NCBI RefSeq assembly: GCF_016743775.1 | Contig: NZ_JAEQMY010000002.1 | Coordinates: 1-64,000, forward strand | Direction of reading: 5' to 3' | Length of the DNA stretch: 64,000 nucleotides | From: Microvirga aerilata | Lineage (GTDB): Bacteria > Pseudomonadota > Alphaproteobacteria > Rhizobiales > Beijerinckiaceae | Shown: one piece after another, positions 17,449 through 26,443 of the stretch | How positions within the stretch are numbered: position 1 is the stretch's first letter | Layout: each line of letters starts with the position of its first letter | Made by a program: the position numbers and the translations under genes | Notes under the pieces: generated by a model | What the model was told of the DNA's origin: nothing | Database searches by the model: none | The model's input: the letters and a program-made list of their open reading frames with translations, nothing else

Positions 17449-18135
17449 TCAATGATCCGTCCGGAAAGCCTCCGCCACACGGGCCTTGAGCACATCGGGC
17501 TGGCGGAGGATCAGTGCCCCCCGCGTGCGCTCGATTAGCCCTTCCTGGGTCAGCATGGTGAATTCCCGCGTGATCTGCTCGCGACGACAACCGATGCGGG
17601 CCGCCACAATGTGATGGAACGGCGGCGGCGTGATCACGCGCTCCCCGGCCCGGTCCTGGCGCGGGATCGAAAGCCGCAGCAGCTCGGAATAGAGCCTGTG
17701 CCGCAGGTCGAGAACGGTCTGCTCCATGAAGCGGGCGTTCAGCTCGCGGATGCGCGAGGCCATGAGGCAGAAGAGGCGCTCGGCTATCGACTGGTGGGAG
17801 AAGAGCAGTTCCTTGAACACGGAGGCCGGCATCACGCAGGCTTCGCCGCGGGTAAGGGCCGTGACGTTCGCGGAGCGCGGAACGCCGTCGAGCGCCGCCA
17901 GCTCGCCGAACAGATCGCCTGGCTTCATCTCGTAGAGGATGACCTCCTTGCCCGAGGCGGTGCGCATGAGCACGCGAACCTCGCCCGACAGGAGAAAATA
18001 GACGTCCGTGGAAGGCTCGTCGAAGTCGACCAGGACCTCATCGGGGTCGAAGCGGCGCCAGTTGGCTCGGGCTTCGAAAGGCGCAAGGTCGATCTCCAGC
18101 CCCTTGAACAGCTTGATCCCGGCGAGCCGTGCCAT
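17449..18135 (-). CDS. Crp/Fnr-family transcriptional regulator
   Basis: A 228-residue regulator with an N-terminal cNMP-type beta-roll (VYFLLSGEVRVLMRT, then GDLFGELAALDGVPRSANVTAL) and a C-terminal winged helix (HHIVAARIGCRREQITREF). GELAALDGVPRSA keeps the Arg-Ser of the phosphate cassette, so cAMP or cGMP binding is plausible. There is no Cys cluster for an FNR iron-sulfur centre. The ATG at 18135 has AGGGGGAGGAG upstream, better than the start at 18186. The target is unknown; it stands alone. Confidence 0.88.
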   Translation of the reverse strand: MARLAGIKLFKGLEIDLAPFEARANWRRFDPDEVLVDFDEPSTDVYFLLSGEVRVLMRTASGKEVILYEMKPGDLFGELAALDGVPRSANVTALTRGEACVMPASVFKELLFSHQSIAERLFCLMASRIRELNARFMEQTVLDLRHRLYSELLRLSIPRQDRAGERVITPPPFHHIVAARIGCRREQITREFTMLTQEGLIERTRGALILRQPDVLKARVAEAFRTDH

Positions 18136-18353
18136 CGGTCTCCTCCCCCTATAGGTTATCTTGGCTATAGCACAGATTTCACGCATTCAGTAGGGCGTGA
18201 AGCCTATCCCTCCCTCAAGCCCTCGGTTTTGTCACTGACGATTCCGGCTATCGGCCATGTTGCTGCCGGGAGCGACGACAGGGCTGCCTCCCCTGCCCTC
18301 TTCGAAACCATCCAGGATCTTGCCAGCGCCGCGATCACAGGCCAAAAGGCGGC

Positions 18354-20231
18354 ATGCTCCACGTCAACGACCTGACCTACCGCATCGGCGACCGGCTGAT
18401 CCTCGACCATGCCTCCTTCAACCTGCCTACAGGCAGCAAGGTGGGGCTCGTCGGGCGCAACGGCGCGGGCAAGACAACTCTGTTCAAGATCATCCAGGGC
18501 GATGTGTCCTCGGAGAGCGGCAGCATCACCCTGCCCCGCGGCATGCGCATCGGCGCGGTCGCCCAGGAGGCGCCCGGCGGGCCCGAGACATTGATCGAGG
18601 TGGTTCTCGCAGCCGACAAGGAGCGCAACGCCCTTCTGGCGGAAGCCGAAACCGCGGACGGGATCCGCCGGGCCGAAATCGAGACGCGTCTCACGGATAT
18701 CGGCGCCCACTCGGCGCCGGCCCGCGCTGCCGCCATTCTCCATGGCCTCGGCTTCGACGAAGCGGCGCAGAACCGGCCCTGCTCGGACTTTTCCGGGGGA
18801 TGGCGCATGCGCGTGGCGCTGGCCGCCGTGCTGTTCACCGAACCCGACCTCCTGCTCCTCGACGAGCCCACCAACTACCTCGACCTCGAAGGCACCCTCT
18901 GGCTCTACGATTATCTCGGGCGCTACCCGCACACGGTCCTGGTGATCAGCCACGACCGGGAACTGCTCGACACCTGCGTCAACCACATCCTGCATCTCGA
19001 CCGGGGCAAGCTCGCGATCTATCGCGGCGGCTACACCTCGTTTGCCAAGCAATACGCTGAAATGCGCGAGCTGACCGCCAAGATGCAGGTGAAGCAGGAG
19101 GCCGAGCGCAAGCACCTTCAGGCCTTCGTCGACCGCTTCAAGGCCAAGGCCTCGAAGGCCCGGCAGGCGCAGTCCCGCGTCAAGCGGCTCGCCAAGATGG
19201 AGCCGATCGCGGCCATCGTGGAAGACAACGTGCTGCCGTTCAACCTGCCGGGACCCGAACGCCCGGCTGCGCCGCCCCTGATCACCATCGAGGGTGGCGC
19301 CGTCGGCTACGGCGAGCGCGTCGTTCTCGACCGCCTGAACCTGACGATTTCGCCCGACGACCGGATCGCGCTTCTGGGCTCCAACGGCAACGGCAAGTCC
19401 ACCTTCTGCAAGCTCATCGGCGGCAGGCTCGCGCCCATGAAGGGCGACATGCGAACGCCCACGCGGATGGACGTGGCCTATTTCGCGCAGCACCAGCTCG
19501 ACGAGCTCAACCCCAAGGCCACGGCCTACGATCACGTGGCGGAACGCATGCCCGATACGCCCGTCGCCAGGATTCGCGCCCGCACGGCGCAGATCGGCTT
19601 TCCGGGCACGAAGGCCGATACGCCCGTCTCGTCCCTGTCGGGCGGCGAGAAGGCCCGCCTGCTCATGGGATTGGCCGCCTTCAACGGCCCTCACCTGCTC
19701 ATCCTCGACGAGCCCACGAACCACCTGGACATCGACAGCCGCCAGGCCCTGATGGAAGCGATCAACGACTATACGGGCGCGGTCATCCTGGTGAGCCACG
19801 ACCGCTTCCTCATCGAGGCCTGCGCCGACCGGCTCTGGATCGTCGGCAACGGCAGCGTGAAGCCCTTCGATGGCGACATGGACGACTACCGGCAACTCGT
19901 GCTCTCCGGCGACCTCGATCCGCAGAAGACCTTAGACAGGCCGCAGGCTCCCAGCACCTCCAAGGTCGACGAGCGCCGCGCCGCAGCAGAACGCCGCGTC
20001 GCGCTCGCGCCCCTGCGCAAGAAGCTGGAGGCCCTCGAGACCCGGATGGCGAAGCTTGGGGACGTGATCGGCAAGGTGGACGCCGCCCTCGCCGATGGCA
20101 CGGCCTTCCAGAAGGATCCCGCCAAAGCCACCGAGTTGTCCAGGATGCGTGCCGAGGCTGCCGCGACATTGGCTTCCGTTGAGGAAGAATGGCTGATGGT
20201 CAGCGGCGAGATCGAAGAGGCGAGCGCATAG
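18354..20231 (+). CDS. ABC-F family ATPase (YheS/Uup-like)
   Basis: A 625-residue soluble protein with two ABC ATPase domains and no membrane segments. Domain 1 has GRNGAGKT (Walker A), SGGWRMRVALA (signature) and LLLLDEPTNYLD; domain 2 has GSNGNGKS, LSGGEKARLLMG and LILDEPTNHLD. The linker between them is the charged ABC-F coiled coil (residues about 230-290), and the tail is a second coiled coil. Such proteins act at the ribosomal E site in translation control or antibiotic protection. The length and tail fit YheS/Uup better than EttA. Confidence 0.9.
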   Translation: MLHVNDLTYRIGDRLILDHASFNLPTGSKVGLVGRNGAGKTTLFKIIQGDVSSESGSITLPRGMRIGAVAQEAPGGPETLIEVVLAADKERNALLAEAETADGIRRAEIETRLTDIGAHSAPARAAAILHGLGFDEAAQNRPCSDFSGGWRMRVALAAVLFTEPDLLLLDEPTNYLDLEGTLWLYDYLGRYPHTVLVISHDRELLDTCVNHILHLDRGKLAIYRGGYTSFAKQYAEMRELTAKMQVKQEAERKHLQAFVDRFKAKASKARQAQSRVKRLAKMEPIAAIVEDNVLPFNLPGPERPAAPPLITIEGGAVGYGERVVLDRLNLTISPDDRIALLGSNGNGKSTFCKLIGGRLAPMKGDMRTPTRMDVAYFAQHQLDELNPKATAYDHVAERMPDTPVARIRARTAQIGFPGTKADTPVSSLSGGEKARLLMGLAAFNGPHLLILDEPTNHLDIDSRQALMEAINDYTGAVILVSHDRFLIEACADRLWIVGNGSVKPFDGDMDDYRQLVLSGDLDPQKTLDRPQAPSTSKVDERRAAAERRVALAPLRKKLEALETRMAKLGDVIGKVDAALADGTAFQKDPAKATELSRMRAEAAATLASVEEEWLMVSGEIEEASA

Positions 20232-20374
20232 GGCGTCGAATGCCGGATGTTTGGCGTCGGGTCCATGCGGGTCTTTCGCTGAAGCTTGCAGGTCAACCTG
20301 CCAGGATCCAAGGCCGTTAGTGCAGCGTTCATCCTAAGAGCGGTACATTGATGCGCTCATGTCGGAGAATGAAC

Positions 20375-20791
20375 ATGCTTCGTGCGGTATTGGCAGCAAC
20401 GGTGATCGCCGGCGGCGCCATGCTTGGGACCCTGTCGGGCGCCCAGGCACAGAACTTGGTGCCTTGTGCGCGGGAGGGTGGATTCTGCCGCGTTCCCTAC
20501 CCGACCCGGGTCATCTATGGCGTTCCTGGCAGCGGCATCGAACTCTTCGTCAGAGGCGGCGGTGTTCCCTGCTCCAACAGGACATTCGGCGATCCTGCCC
20601 CGGGCGTCGCCAAGCGGTGCGCGTTCGTGTCCCGTGGATCCGACAGAGGCCCCCGCGGGTATTACGACAGAGCGCCCCGTGAGCGTGGGTACGATGACGA
20701 CTATCGTCGACCGCCCCGTGGCTACGATCGCGGCTTCAGGGATTACGATGAGGGCTATGGCCGACCGCCCCGTGCCTACGAGGTCTACTGA
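20375..20791 (+). CDS. small secreted cysteine-motif protein
   Basis: A 138-residue protein: signal peptide ending GAQA (residues 1-24), then a module of about 50 residues with four Cys (LVPCAREGGFCRVPYP, VIYGVPGSG, VPCSNRTFGDPAPGVAKRC), then an Arg/Tyr/Asp/Pro-rich tail with repeats of the form RRPPRGYDRG. The spacing C-AREGG-x-C ... C-x-N-x-x-FGDP-x-x-G-x-x-K-x-C recalls a module I have seen attached to secreted glycosidases, which suggests a carbohydrate or wall interaction. The ATG at 20375 has GGAG seven bases upstream; an ATG at 20369 is too close to it. Confidence 0.75.
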   Translation: MLRAVLAATVIAGGAMLGTLSGAQAQNLVPCAREGGFCRVPYPTRVIYGVPGSGIELFVRGGGVPCSNRTFGDPAPGVAKRCAFVSRGSDRGPRGYYDRAPRERGYDDDYRRPPRGYDRGFRDYDEGYGRPPRAYEVY

Positions 20792-20924
20792 TCCAGGGAA
20801 TGAGGGCGGATTGCCCAAGGATAAAGGCTTACGCCGCAGCCTTGGAACCTTCCTGCCCTTCTCCGGCCTATAGGGGCATCAGTCGAAGGGCATGGCATGC
20901 CCTTCCCTAAGACGGAGCGGAGCA

Positions 20925-21158
20925 ATGCGTGTCTTGTCTCTGATCGCCCTCGCCGCAACAGCCCTTGTCGCTCAGGAGGCCTTCGCACAGCAGCGGACCA
21001 GGGAGAGGTCACCTGAGCGGGAGGCACAGCATGAAATCTGCCGGGAGGAATCACGGCGAGCGCTGAAAGCCTATGGCCCGACAGTAGCGGATCGGGAGCG
21101 CACGAGAGAGCACCGCAGAGCCTATGTCCGAGACTGCATGAGAAGAACGCGCCCGTAG
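20925..21158 (+). CDS. small exported basic protein
   Basis: A 77-residue protein with a signal peptide (VLSLIALAATALVAQEAFAQ) and a highly charged mature part rich in Arg and Glu, with two Cys (EICREESRR and RDCMRR) about 37 residues apart that could form a disulfide. The ATG at 20925 is preceded by GGAG at 20914-20917. The layout of repeated Arg/Glu with C-R-x-E resembles small periplasmic PsiF-like proteins, but the resemblance is weak. It lies just after the other secreted protein, but with its own leader. Confidence 0.6.
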   Translation: MRVLSLIALAATALVAQEAFAQQRTRERSPEREAQHEICREESRRALKAYGPTVADRERTREHRRAYVRDCMRRTRP

Positions 21159-21200
21159 TCGTGCGGGGCGATATCGGCGGCTCCCCGTCTTAGCCGGGAA

Positions 21201-21218
21201 GACAGCATTAATGCTGTC
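21201..21218. repeat. perfect 18-bp palindrome
   Basis: GACAGCATTAATGCTGTC is perfectly self-complementary. It sits in the 169-bp gap before the 51-residue membrane-protein gene and could be an operator for it. No regulator gene is adjacent. Confidence 0.55.
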
Positions 21219-21327
21219 ATGAGCTCGGATCATCCTGTAGAATGGCGCGATCAGCGGTTCCTTAGTCGGCCGCTGCCCTTTTGGGCGTATGAGCGTCTCG
21301 AAGCTTACCGGCTTTGGAGAACCAGTC

Positions 21328-21483
21328 ATGCCAGTCGACCTGCAGCCTCCCAAGAAACCTTCTCAACCCGTTACCGTCCTGCCCCATTCCCTGCTGGACC
21401 GGTCCTTGAACTGGCTCGCCCTGGTCGTGGGCATCGGGCTGTGCGTCTGGGCCGCCAATTACGGCTCGAGCCTGTTGACCTAG
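21328..21483 (+). CDS. 51-residue single-pass membrane protein
   Basis: A short protein with a Pro/Lys-rich start (PVDLQPPKKPSQPV) and one hydrophobic helix (NWLALVVGIGLCVWAANYG) near the C-terminus. The ATG at 21328 has GGAG eight bases upstream; an ATG at 21289 lacks one. It may sit in the inner membrane as a small regulator or subunit. No family recognised. Confidence 0.55.
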   Translation: MPVDLQPPKKPSQPVTVLPHSLLDRSLNWLALVVGIGLCVWAANYGSSLLT

Positions 21484-21503
21484 CAAAGGCCGGCGCCCGG
21501 CCT
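21484..21503 (-). terminator. probable terminator of the lipoprotein gene
   Basis: A 7-bp stem (AGGCCGG / CCGGCCT) with a 3-base loop, followed on the minus strand by TTT. It lies between the convergent 51-residue protein and lipoprotein genes. Confidence 0.4.
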
Positions 21504-21515
21504 CGACGGGCTGAG

Positions 21516-21905
21516 TTAAGGCTTTACGACCCGGTCGAGCCTGTTGTTCACGAAAAAGTAGAGTTCGCGACCGCCAGGCTCGGAATAGAGCACCTGCACC
21601 TCACGCTGTCCTTTGCCGCTTTCGCCCACGAGCACATCCGTGGCAGGCTTTCCTTTCAGGCGAACGAGATCGCATTCCGCGATGCCGGGCTCGATGGCGG
21701 TTGCCGTGCCGCTGAAAGCCCCGTTGCAGCGGCCGTCGGGCCCGAGCACGGGGCCATCGAAGGTGGGCCCCGCAGCAAGCGAGGCCATCGGAGCGGGCGT
21801 TGCGGACACCCCAGCCGGCGGGGGCGCCGATCCGGTGCTCGTGCAGGCGGACAGCGCAAGACCCGTAAGAACCACGCAGGGCAGAACCTTCATACGCATC
21901 ACCAT
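21516..21905 (-). CDS. small lipoprotein coupled to the S10 peptidase
   Basis: A 129-residue lipoprotein with lipobox LSAC and a Pro/Ser/Ala-rich linker. A compact domain follows (GRCNGAFSGTATAIEPGIAECDLVRLKGKPATDV, two Cys) and ends in YSEPGGRELYFFVNNRLDRVV. The folded part looks like an SmpA/BamE-type small beta domain, by inference only. Its ATG at 21905 overlaps the stop of the peptidase gene (TGATG), so the two are translated together. Confidence 0.75.
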   Translation of the reverse strand: MVMRMKVLPCVVLTGLALSACTSTGSAPPPAGVSATPAPMASLAAGPTFDGPVLGPDGRCNGAFSGTATAIEPGIAECDLVRLKGKPATDVLVGESGKGQREVQVLYSEPGGRELYFFVNNRLDRVVKP

Positions 21906-23476
21906 CAATCCCTGTTGTCGGCAGCCCTCGCCTGCAAGGCTTCATCGAAAAGCCGCTGCACGTCGGCCTTGAAGGCCTGCCGCGACGCTTGCCGCGAATA
22001 GAACATGTGGCCGCCCTCGTAAACACTTAAGCCCACGCGCTTCTGCGGTCCGAGATCGGGGAGCTGGTTCAGGAGGAGCTGCGAGGTGTAATACGGCGTC
22101 ACCAGATCGGTGAAGCCGTGGGTGACGAGCACCCGCAGCTTGCCGTCGAGGGCAAGGGCCTGCCGCAGCTCCTCGAGGTTCTCAGGCCCGCTGCGCCCGC
22201 CGCCCCAGCGCCATGCGCCGTTGATGGCCCCGTTCAGCAGGTTGTATCGCCCCTCCGGCTTGTAGTTCAGGGTGTGGGTCAGGTGCTGGATCATGGCGCT
22301 CGTCAACGGAGCCGTCATGCCGTCGAGCACCGGATCCTCGAAGCGCGAGACTTGAGCGTTCGGATTGGGATCCGCGATGGCGACATTGGTGTCATAGGCG
22401 CTGACGATCTCGGATGAGCCGCGGCGCAGCTCCCGCTGCGCTGCCCGCATGTCGATCCGTCCGGCAAGGCGTCGGCTGACCTCCGGGGCAAGGCCGCTCA
22501 GTTCCGCAACACGCCGGCTCACCCGCTCCACCGCCTCCTTGTCCTGGAGGCCGCGCATCAGATCGACCAGGTACTCGCCCGAAGCGTAAGCCTCTGCCTC
22601 CCGGAGCGCATCCCTCGACACAGGCCCTTTGCGGGACAGGTTTGCCGCCGCAAGCGACGGCAGGAGCGCTGCCGTGCTCCAGGGCGCGCCTGCGCCCTGG
22701 TCGAGCCAGTCGAAATCGAAGACGGGCGAGACGAGAACCAATCCGCTGAAGCCGATGCCCTGGTCGCTCTGGAGCTTCTGCGCCAGCAAGGGTCCTCGAA
22801 AGCCGCCATAGCTCTCACCGGTGAAAAATTTCGGCGACATCAGCCGGTTTTTCTCCTTGAGCCAGCGCATGACGAAGGCCGCCAGCCCGTCGATGTCACC
22901 CTGGACCGAGTAGAACCGCTCCCTCACCTGATCGCCGCCGACCACGCGGCTGTAGCCGGTGCCGGGCGGGTCGATGAAGACCAGATCCGTGAAATCGAGC
23001 CAGGTTTCGGCATTGGGAACGAGAGCAGGCTGAACCGAAGGGCTGATCGCCGCGCCATCCATCGGCAGCAGCCACGGGCCGACGGCAAGCAGGTGGAGAT
23101 AGGCGGAAGATGCCCCCGGGCCTCCGTTCACCGCAAAGGTCACGGGCCGCGTGGCCGGGTCGGCGTCGTCCCGGGTATAGGCCACGAAGCCGATCTCCGC
23201 CTGCGGCGCGCCTTGCGGATCGGCCAGCGTCAGGTGCCCGGCCGTTGCAGTGAACTGCATCGTGCGTCCGGGGAGCTGCAGGGTGTGGCGGGTCACCGAT
23301 TCCGGCGGAAGCGCCTGCGGGTCTCGGCCTTCCGGGCGAGGCCTGCGCTGCTCCTGCTGCTGTCCTTGCGGCTGCTGCTCCCGGTTGCCTGCCTGCTCTT
23401 GCGCTGCGACGCCAAGTGGCAACGCGAACGATAGGCAAAGGGCGGCTGAAGCGACAAAGCGGAAGGCTCGGAGCAT
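21905..23476 (-). CDS. exported S10-family serine carboxypeptidase-like peptidase
   Basis: A 523-residue secreted enzyme: signal peptide ending GVAAQ, a low-complexity Gln/Arg-rich linker, then a serine carboxypeptidase fold. The oxyanion region FAVNGGPGASSAYLHL, the nucleophile motif FFTGESYGG, the Asp in THGFTDLVTPYY and the His in YEGGHMFY form the expected Ser-Asp-His triad. It would remove C-terminal residues from peptides in the periplasm. The ATG at 23476 starts the signal peptide. The coupled lipoprotein downstream could anchor or assist it. Confidence 0.9.
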   Translation of the reverse strand: MLRAFRFVASAALCLSFALPLGVAAQEQAGNREQQPQGQQQEQRRPRPEGRDPQALPPESVTRHTLQLPGRTMQFTATAGHLTLADPQGAPQAEIGFVAYTRDDADPATRPVTFAVNGGPGASSAYLHLLAVGPWLLPMDGAAISPSVQPALVPNAETWLDFTDLVFIDPPGTGYSRVVGGDQVRERFYSVQGDIDGLAAFVMRWLKEKNRLMSPKFFTGESYGGFRGPLLAQKLQSDQGIGFSGLVLVSPVFDFDWLDQGAGAPWSTAALLPSLAAANLSRKGPVSRDALREAEAYASGEYLVDLMRGLQDKEAVERVSRRVAELSGLAPEVSRRLAGRIDMRAAQRELRRGSSEIVSAYDTNVAIADPNPNAQVSRFEDPVLDGMTAPLTSAMIQHLTHTLNYKPEGRYNLLNGAINGAWRWGGGRSGPENLEELRQALALDGKLRVLVTHGFTDLVTPYYTSQLLLNQLPDLGPQKRVGLSVYEGGHMFYSRQASRQAFKADVQRLFDEALQARAADNRD

Positions 23477-23660
23477 GGCGGGTTCCCTTATGGCCTTCCT
23501 GAAACTGGAGAGCTTGACCTCTGTTCCAAGACTTTCCGGCTCTATCCGCAGCACACATCTTTGTTAGGAACGCAGGCCACCTGATAGCCCAAAAGCTTCA
23601 CATATCATTTGAACTATGTTTCATTTGGTAAGACAAAATTCTTCGCCGTGACAGGAAGCC

Positions 23661-24182
23661 ATGCTCAAGACTGACCAAATTACGCTCACCTTGTACCCGC
23701 TTTGGATGGTTTGGGCGGGTCGCACCATTCTTTATCTAGCGCTGATGATGGGACCGATCATAGAAATGGGGTGGATTGAGGCCTTGCTTCCTTCTGCTAT
23801 TCAGGAAACTGGCAAGATCGTTCTTGGCGGCGTCGCGCTACCTGCTCTTTATATTAGCCTCTATGCATTACTGCACCGCATAGGCGCCCACTGCCAAAAC
23901 TTCGTATTTCTTGTCGCGCTCCTGTATGGAGCTACCCTCTTTGCAGAGGCTCAACGGGCACTATCCACAGGTAGCCTTTTGCCGTGGTTGGGCACAATTG
24001 GCTGCTTTGTGTATGCCCTGGGATTCACTTGGCTGGGTTACCAAGGATATCTTGCGAACCGCAAGAGGGCAGCGGCAGCTCTGTTTGCTGAGCGCGAAGC
24101 TCAAATTGACATGCATGCAGAAGCAATCCTTCGCGCGCAGCAATTGCAACGCAATTTGAGCGCTGTTAAAGAGGGCCCATAG
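23661..24182 (+). CDS. orphan membrane protein, AT-richer than its surroundings
   Basis: A 173-residue protein with four hydrophobic segments (about residues 10-33, 51-70, 80-95, 108-128) and a charged C-terminal helix rich in Ala, Glu and Gln that may be a coiled coil. I recognise no family. Base and codon use is visibly less GC-biased than in neighbours (codons such as ATT, TTT and CAA are frequent), which suggests recent acquisition. It faces holC and has an AT-rich upstream gap. Confidence 0.6.
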   Translation: MLKTDQITLTLYPLWMVWAGRTILYLALMMGPIIEMGWIEALLPSAIQETGKIVLGGVALPALYISLYALLHRIGAHCQNFVFLVALLYGATLFAEAQRALSTGSLLPWLGTIGCFVYALGFTWLGYQGYLANRKRAAAALFAEREAQIDMHAEAILRAQQLQRNLSAVKEGP

Positions 24183-24197
24183 AATTCGTCTCAGTCA

Positions 24198-24224
24198 GCC
24201 AGATCCAGCAATCGGCGATCTGGC
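24198..24224. terminator. hairpin between convergent genes
   Basis: An 8-bp stem GCCAGATC / GATCTGGC with an 11-base loop and no T-run. It lies between the orphan membrane protein and holC and may end one or both transcripts. Confidence 0.4.
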
Positions 24225-24227
24225 CGC

Positions 24228-24680
24228 TCACGCTTTCCGCTGCCAGCGTCCCCGCTCGTCCTGCTGCCAGTAGGTTGCGTCATGGCCGCCCTCCTTCACG
24301 GCCCGCCATTGGTCGCGGGCGAAGGCAAGGGCTTGGATGTCGTTGCCGTCGAAGAGGACAGCCAGCCTCTCGTAGGCGGCGATGTCCCCCGGCAGATCGG
24401 CGCCCTCCACGAGAAAGCGGATCGAGGCGCCGTTGGGATTGTCCCCGGACAACGTGATAAGGATGGGCTGATCGGCCGCATGGGCCTCGCGGTCGGTGCC
24501 GTGGGGCAGGAAGCTCTCGTCGGCAAAGGTCCACAGGTGATCGTCGAGGGCGGACATCCGCTCCTCGGTCGTCACCTGCACCACCGCGCGCCACCCCCGC
24601 TCCAGCGTCTTCTGCAGGAGCGTGGGCAGCACGGCTTCGAGCGGCTGGTGCTGAAGGTGATAGAAAAGGACCTCGGCCAT
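24228..24680 (-). CDS. holC: DNA polymerase III chi subunit
   Basis: A 150-residue protein of the HolC family. It has the start EVLFYHLQHQPLEAVLPTLLQKTLERGWRA, the LWTFADESFLPHG motif and the end AYERLAVLFDGNDIQALAFARDQW. The chi subunit links the clamp loader to single-strand-binding protein at the replication fork. The gene lies 68 bp downstream of pepA on the same strand, the usual pepA-holC pairing in proteobacteria. Confidence 0.93.
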   Translation of the reverse strand: MAEVLFYHLQHQPLEAVLPTLLQKTLERGWRAVVQVTTEERMSALDDHLWTFADESFLPHGTDREAHAADQPILITLSGDNPNGASIRFLVEGADLPGDIAAYERLAVLFDGNDIQALAFARDQWRAVKEGGHDATYWQQDERGRWQRKA

Positions 24681-24748
24681 CGATGCCTACAATCCGCCGC
24701 GGCCGCGAAGGGTTGCAGGCCGCGTGAGGCCCTTGTTCCGCCTCATCC

Positions 24749-26239
24749 TCAAGCCTCGTAGTGATCGCGGACGAGCCGGTCGAGGAGGCGCACGCCCCAG
24801 CCGGAGGCCCAGCCCTTGTTGATCTCGTTCTGCGGAGACCCCATGGCGGTGCCGGCGATGTCCAGATGAGCCCAGGGCACGTCGTTGACGAAGCGCTGGA
24901 GCAGCGCCGCCGCCGTGCTCGAACCGCCGAAGCGGCCGGCCGAATTCTTCATGTCGGCGAACTTGGAATCGATCATCTTGTCGAATTCAGGACCCAGCGG
25001 CATGCGCCAGACCCGCTCGCCCGTCGCCTGGCCGGCTGCCGTCAGGCGCTCGGCCAACTCGTCATTGTTCGAGAACAGGCCGGCATATTCCTGCGCCAAG
25101 GCCACCATGATCGCGCCGGTGAGAGTCGCAAGATCGATCATGAACTTCGGCTTGAAGCGATCCTGAACGTACCAGAGCACATCGGCCAGCACGAGGCGGC
25201 CCTCGGCATCCGTGTTGATGATCTCGATGGTCTGGCCGGACATGGTGGTGACGATGTCGCCGGGGCGCTGGGCGTTGCCGTCCGGCATGTTCTCGACGAG
25301 GCCGATGGCCCCGACCACGTTGGCCTTGGCCTTGCGGCTCGCCAGCGCATGCATGAGGCCGACCACGCAGGCTGCGCCCGCCATGTCGCCCTTCATGTCT
25401 TCCATGCCGGCACCGGGCTTGATGGAGATGCCGCCGGTGTCGAAGACCACGCCCTTGCCGATGAAGGCCACGGGGCTGTCCTTGGGCTTGCCGCCGTTCC
25501 AGCGCATGATCGCCACCCGGCCGCCGCGCACGGAGCCCTGCGCCACGCCGAGCAGCGCTCCCATGCCCAGCTTGCGCATGGCCTTATCGTCGAGGATCTC
25601 CACCTCGACGCCAAGCTTGGCAAGCGCTTCGGCGCGGGCGGCGAACTCCTGCGGTCCGAGCACATTCGGCGGCTCGTTGACAAGATCGCGCGCGATGATG
25701 ACGCCCTGCTGGATGCCCTCGCGGGCCTTGGCCACCTTCTTGACGGCGGCCGGATCCGCCACGGTGAGGACAAGGCGGCTGGCGCCCTTGGCGCCGTTCT
25801 CGTCCTTCTTGGTCTTGTACCGGTCGAAGCGATAGCGGCGCAGCTGAGCGCCCAGCGCCACATCGGCAACCGCCTCGGGCGTCACATCGATTCCAGGCAG
25901 ATCCAGCACGGCGGTGGCGAGCTTGCCGTTCACCTTGCCGGCGATGAGGCCGCCCAGCTGCGCAAAATCCAGGCTCGCCCGGTCCTTCTCGCCCCCAACG
26001 CCGACCACGATCAGCCTGTCCACCGGGAGGCCTGCGGGAACGACCAGGGTCATGACCGACTTGGCTTTGCCCTTGAAATTCTCGGCAGACGCAGCCCTGG
26101 CAATGAGCTCGACGGTCTTGGGGCCGATTTGCTTGGCGACGGCTGCTGAAGGCTGGAGGTCGTCTCCGACGAAGACGATGAGATCTCCGGATTCCGCTTT
26201 GCCGTGGGCCAGGAAGTCGATCTTGAAGCTGTCGGCCAT
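24749..26239 (-). CDS. pepA: leucyl aminopeptidase
   Basis: A 496-residue cytosolic M17 metallopeptidase. The signature NTDAEGRL holds metal-binding Asp and Glu, and [21 protein letters not shown] holds further metal ligands and the active-site Lys. The N-terminal domain matches family length. It removes N-terminal residues in peptide turnover; in E. coli the homologue also binds DNA. The ATG at 26239 follows AGAGGA and starts the conserved sequence; the earlier in-frame start at 26308 does not. It is divergent from lptF. Confidence 0.95.
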   Translation of the reverse strand: MADSFKIDFLAHGKAESGDLIVFVGDDLQPSAAVAKQIGPKTVELIARAASAENFKGKAKSVMTLVVPAGLPVDRLIVVGVGGEKDRASLDFAQLGGLIAGKVNGKLATAVLDLPGIDVTPEAVADVALGAQLRRYRFDRYKTKKDENGAKGASRLVLTVADPAAVKKVAKAREGIQQGVIIARDLVNEPPNVLGPQEFAARAEALAKLGVEVEILDDKAMRKLGMGALLGVAQGSVRGGRVAIMRWNGGKPKDSPVAFIGKGVVFDTGGISIKPGAGMEDMKGDMAGAACVVGLMHALASRKAKANVVGAIGLVENMPDGNAQRPGDIVTTMSGQTIEIINTDAEGRLVLADVLWYVQDRFKPKFMIDLATLTGAIMVALAQEYAGLFSNNDELAERLTAAGQATGERVWRMPLGPEFDKMIDSKFADMKNSAGRFGGSSTAAALLQRFVNDVPWAHLDIAGTAMGSPQNEINKGWASGWGVRLLDRLVRDHYEA

Positions 26240-26443
26240 GAAATCCTCTTTGTTTGACTGCAGGGTGCCTGGCCAATGAGCCGGCAGCGACCATGGTAGG
26301 CGGGACATATATCATATTGCGCCCGGGGGCACGGGGAAGCTGCCGTTAAATCGGCGCAATCTCAGGCTGTTGAGAACGGCCGTCTTGCCTGAGAGCATGT
26401 GACAAGGTACCCAGGGCTCCACCGCCCGGGGGCGAAGGGCTTC

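Noticed and set aside
20650..20791. Repeats in the tail of the small secreted protein, at first sight a repeat array
   Set aside because: They are coding repeats of a low-complexity protein tail, without regular spacers, so not CRISPR.
23505..23526. A second EcfG-like site before the S10 peptidase (GGAAC-N16-AGTT, minus strand)
   Set aside because: The -10 differs from CGTT and the site is too near other elements to judge; kept as chance.
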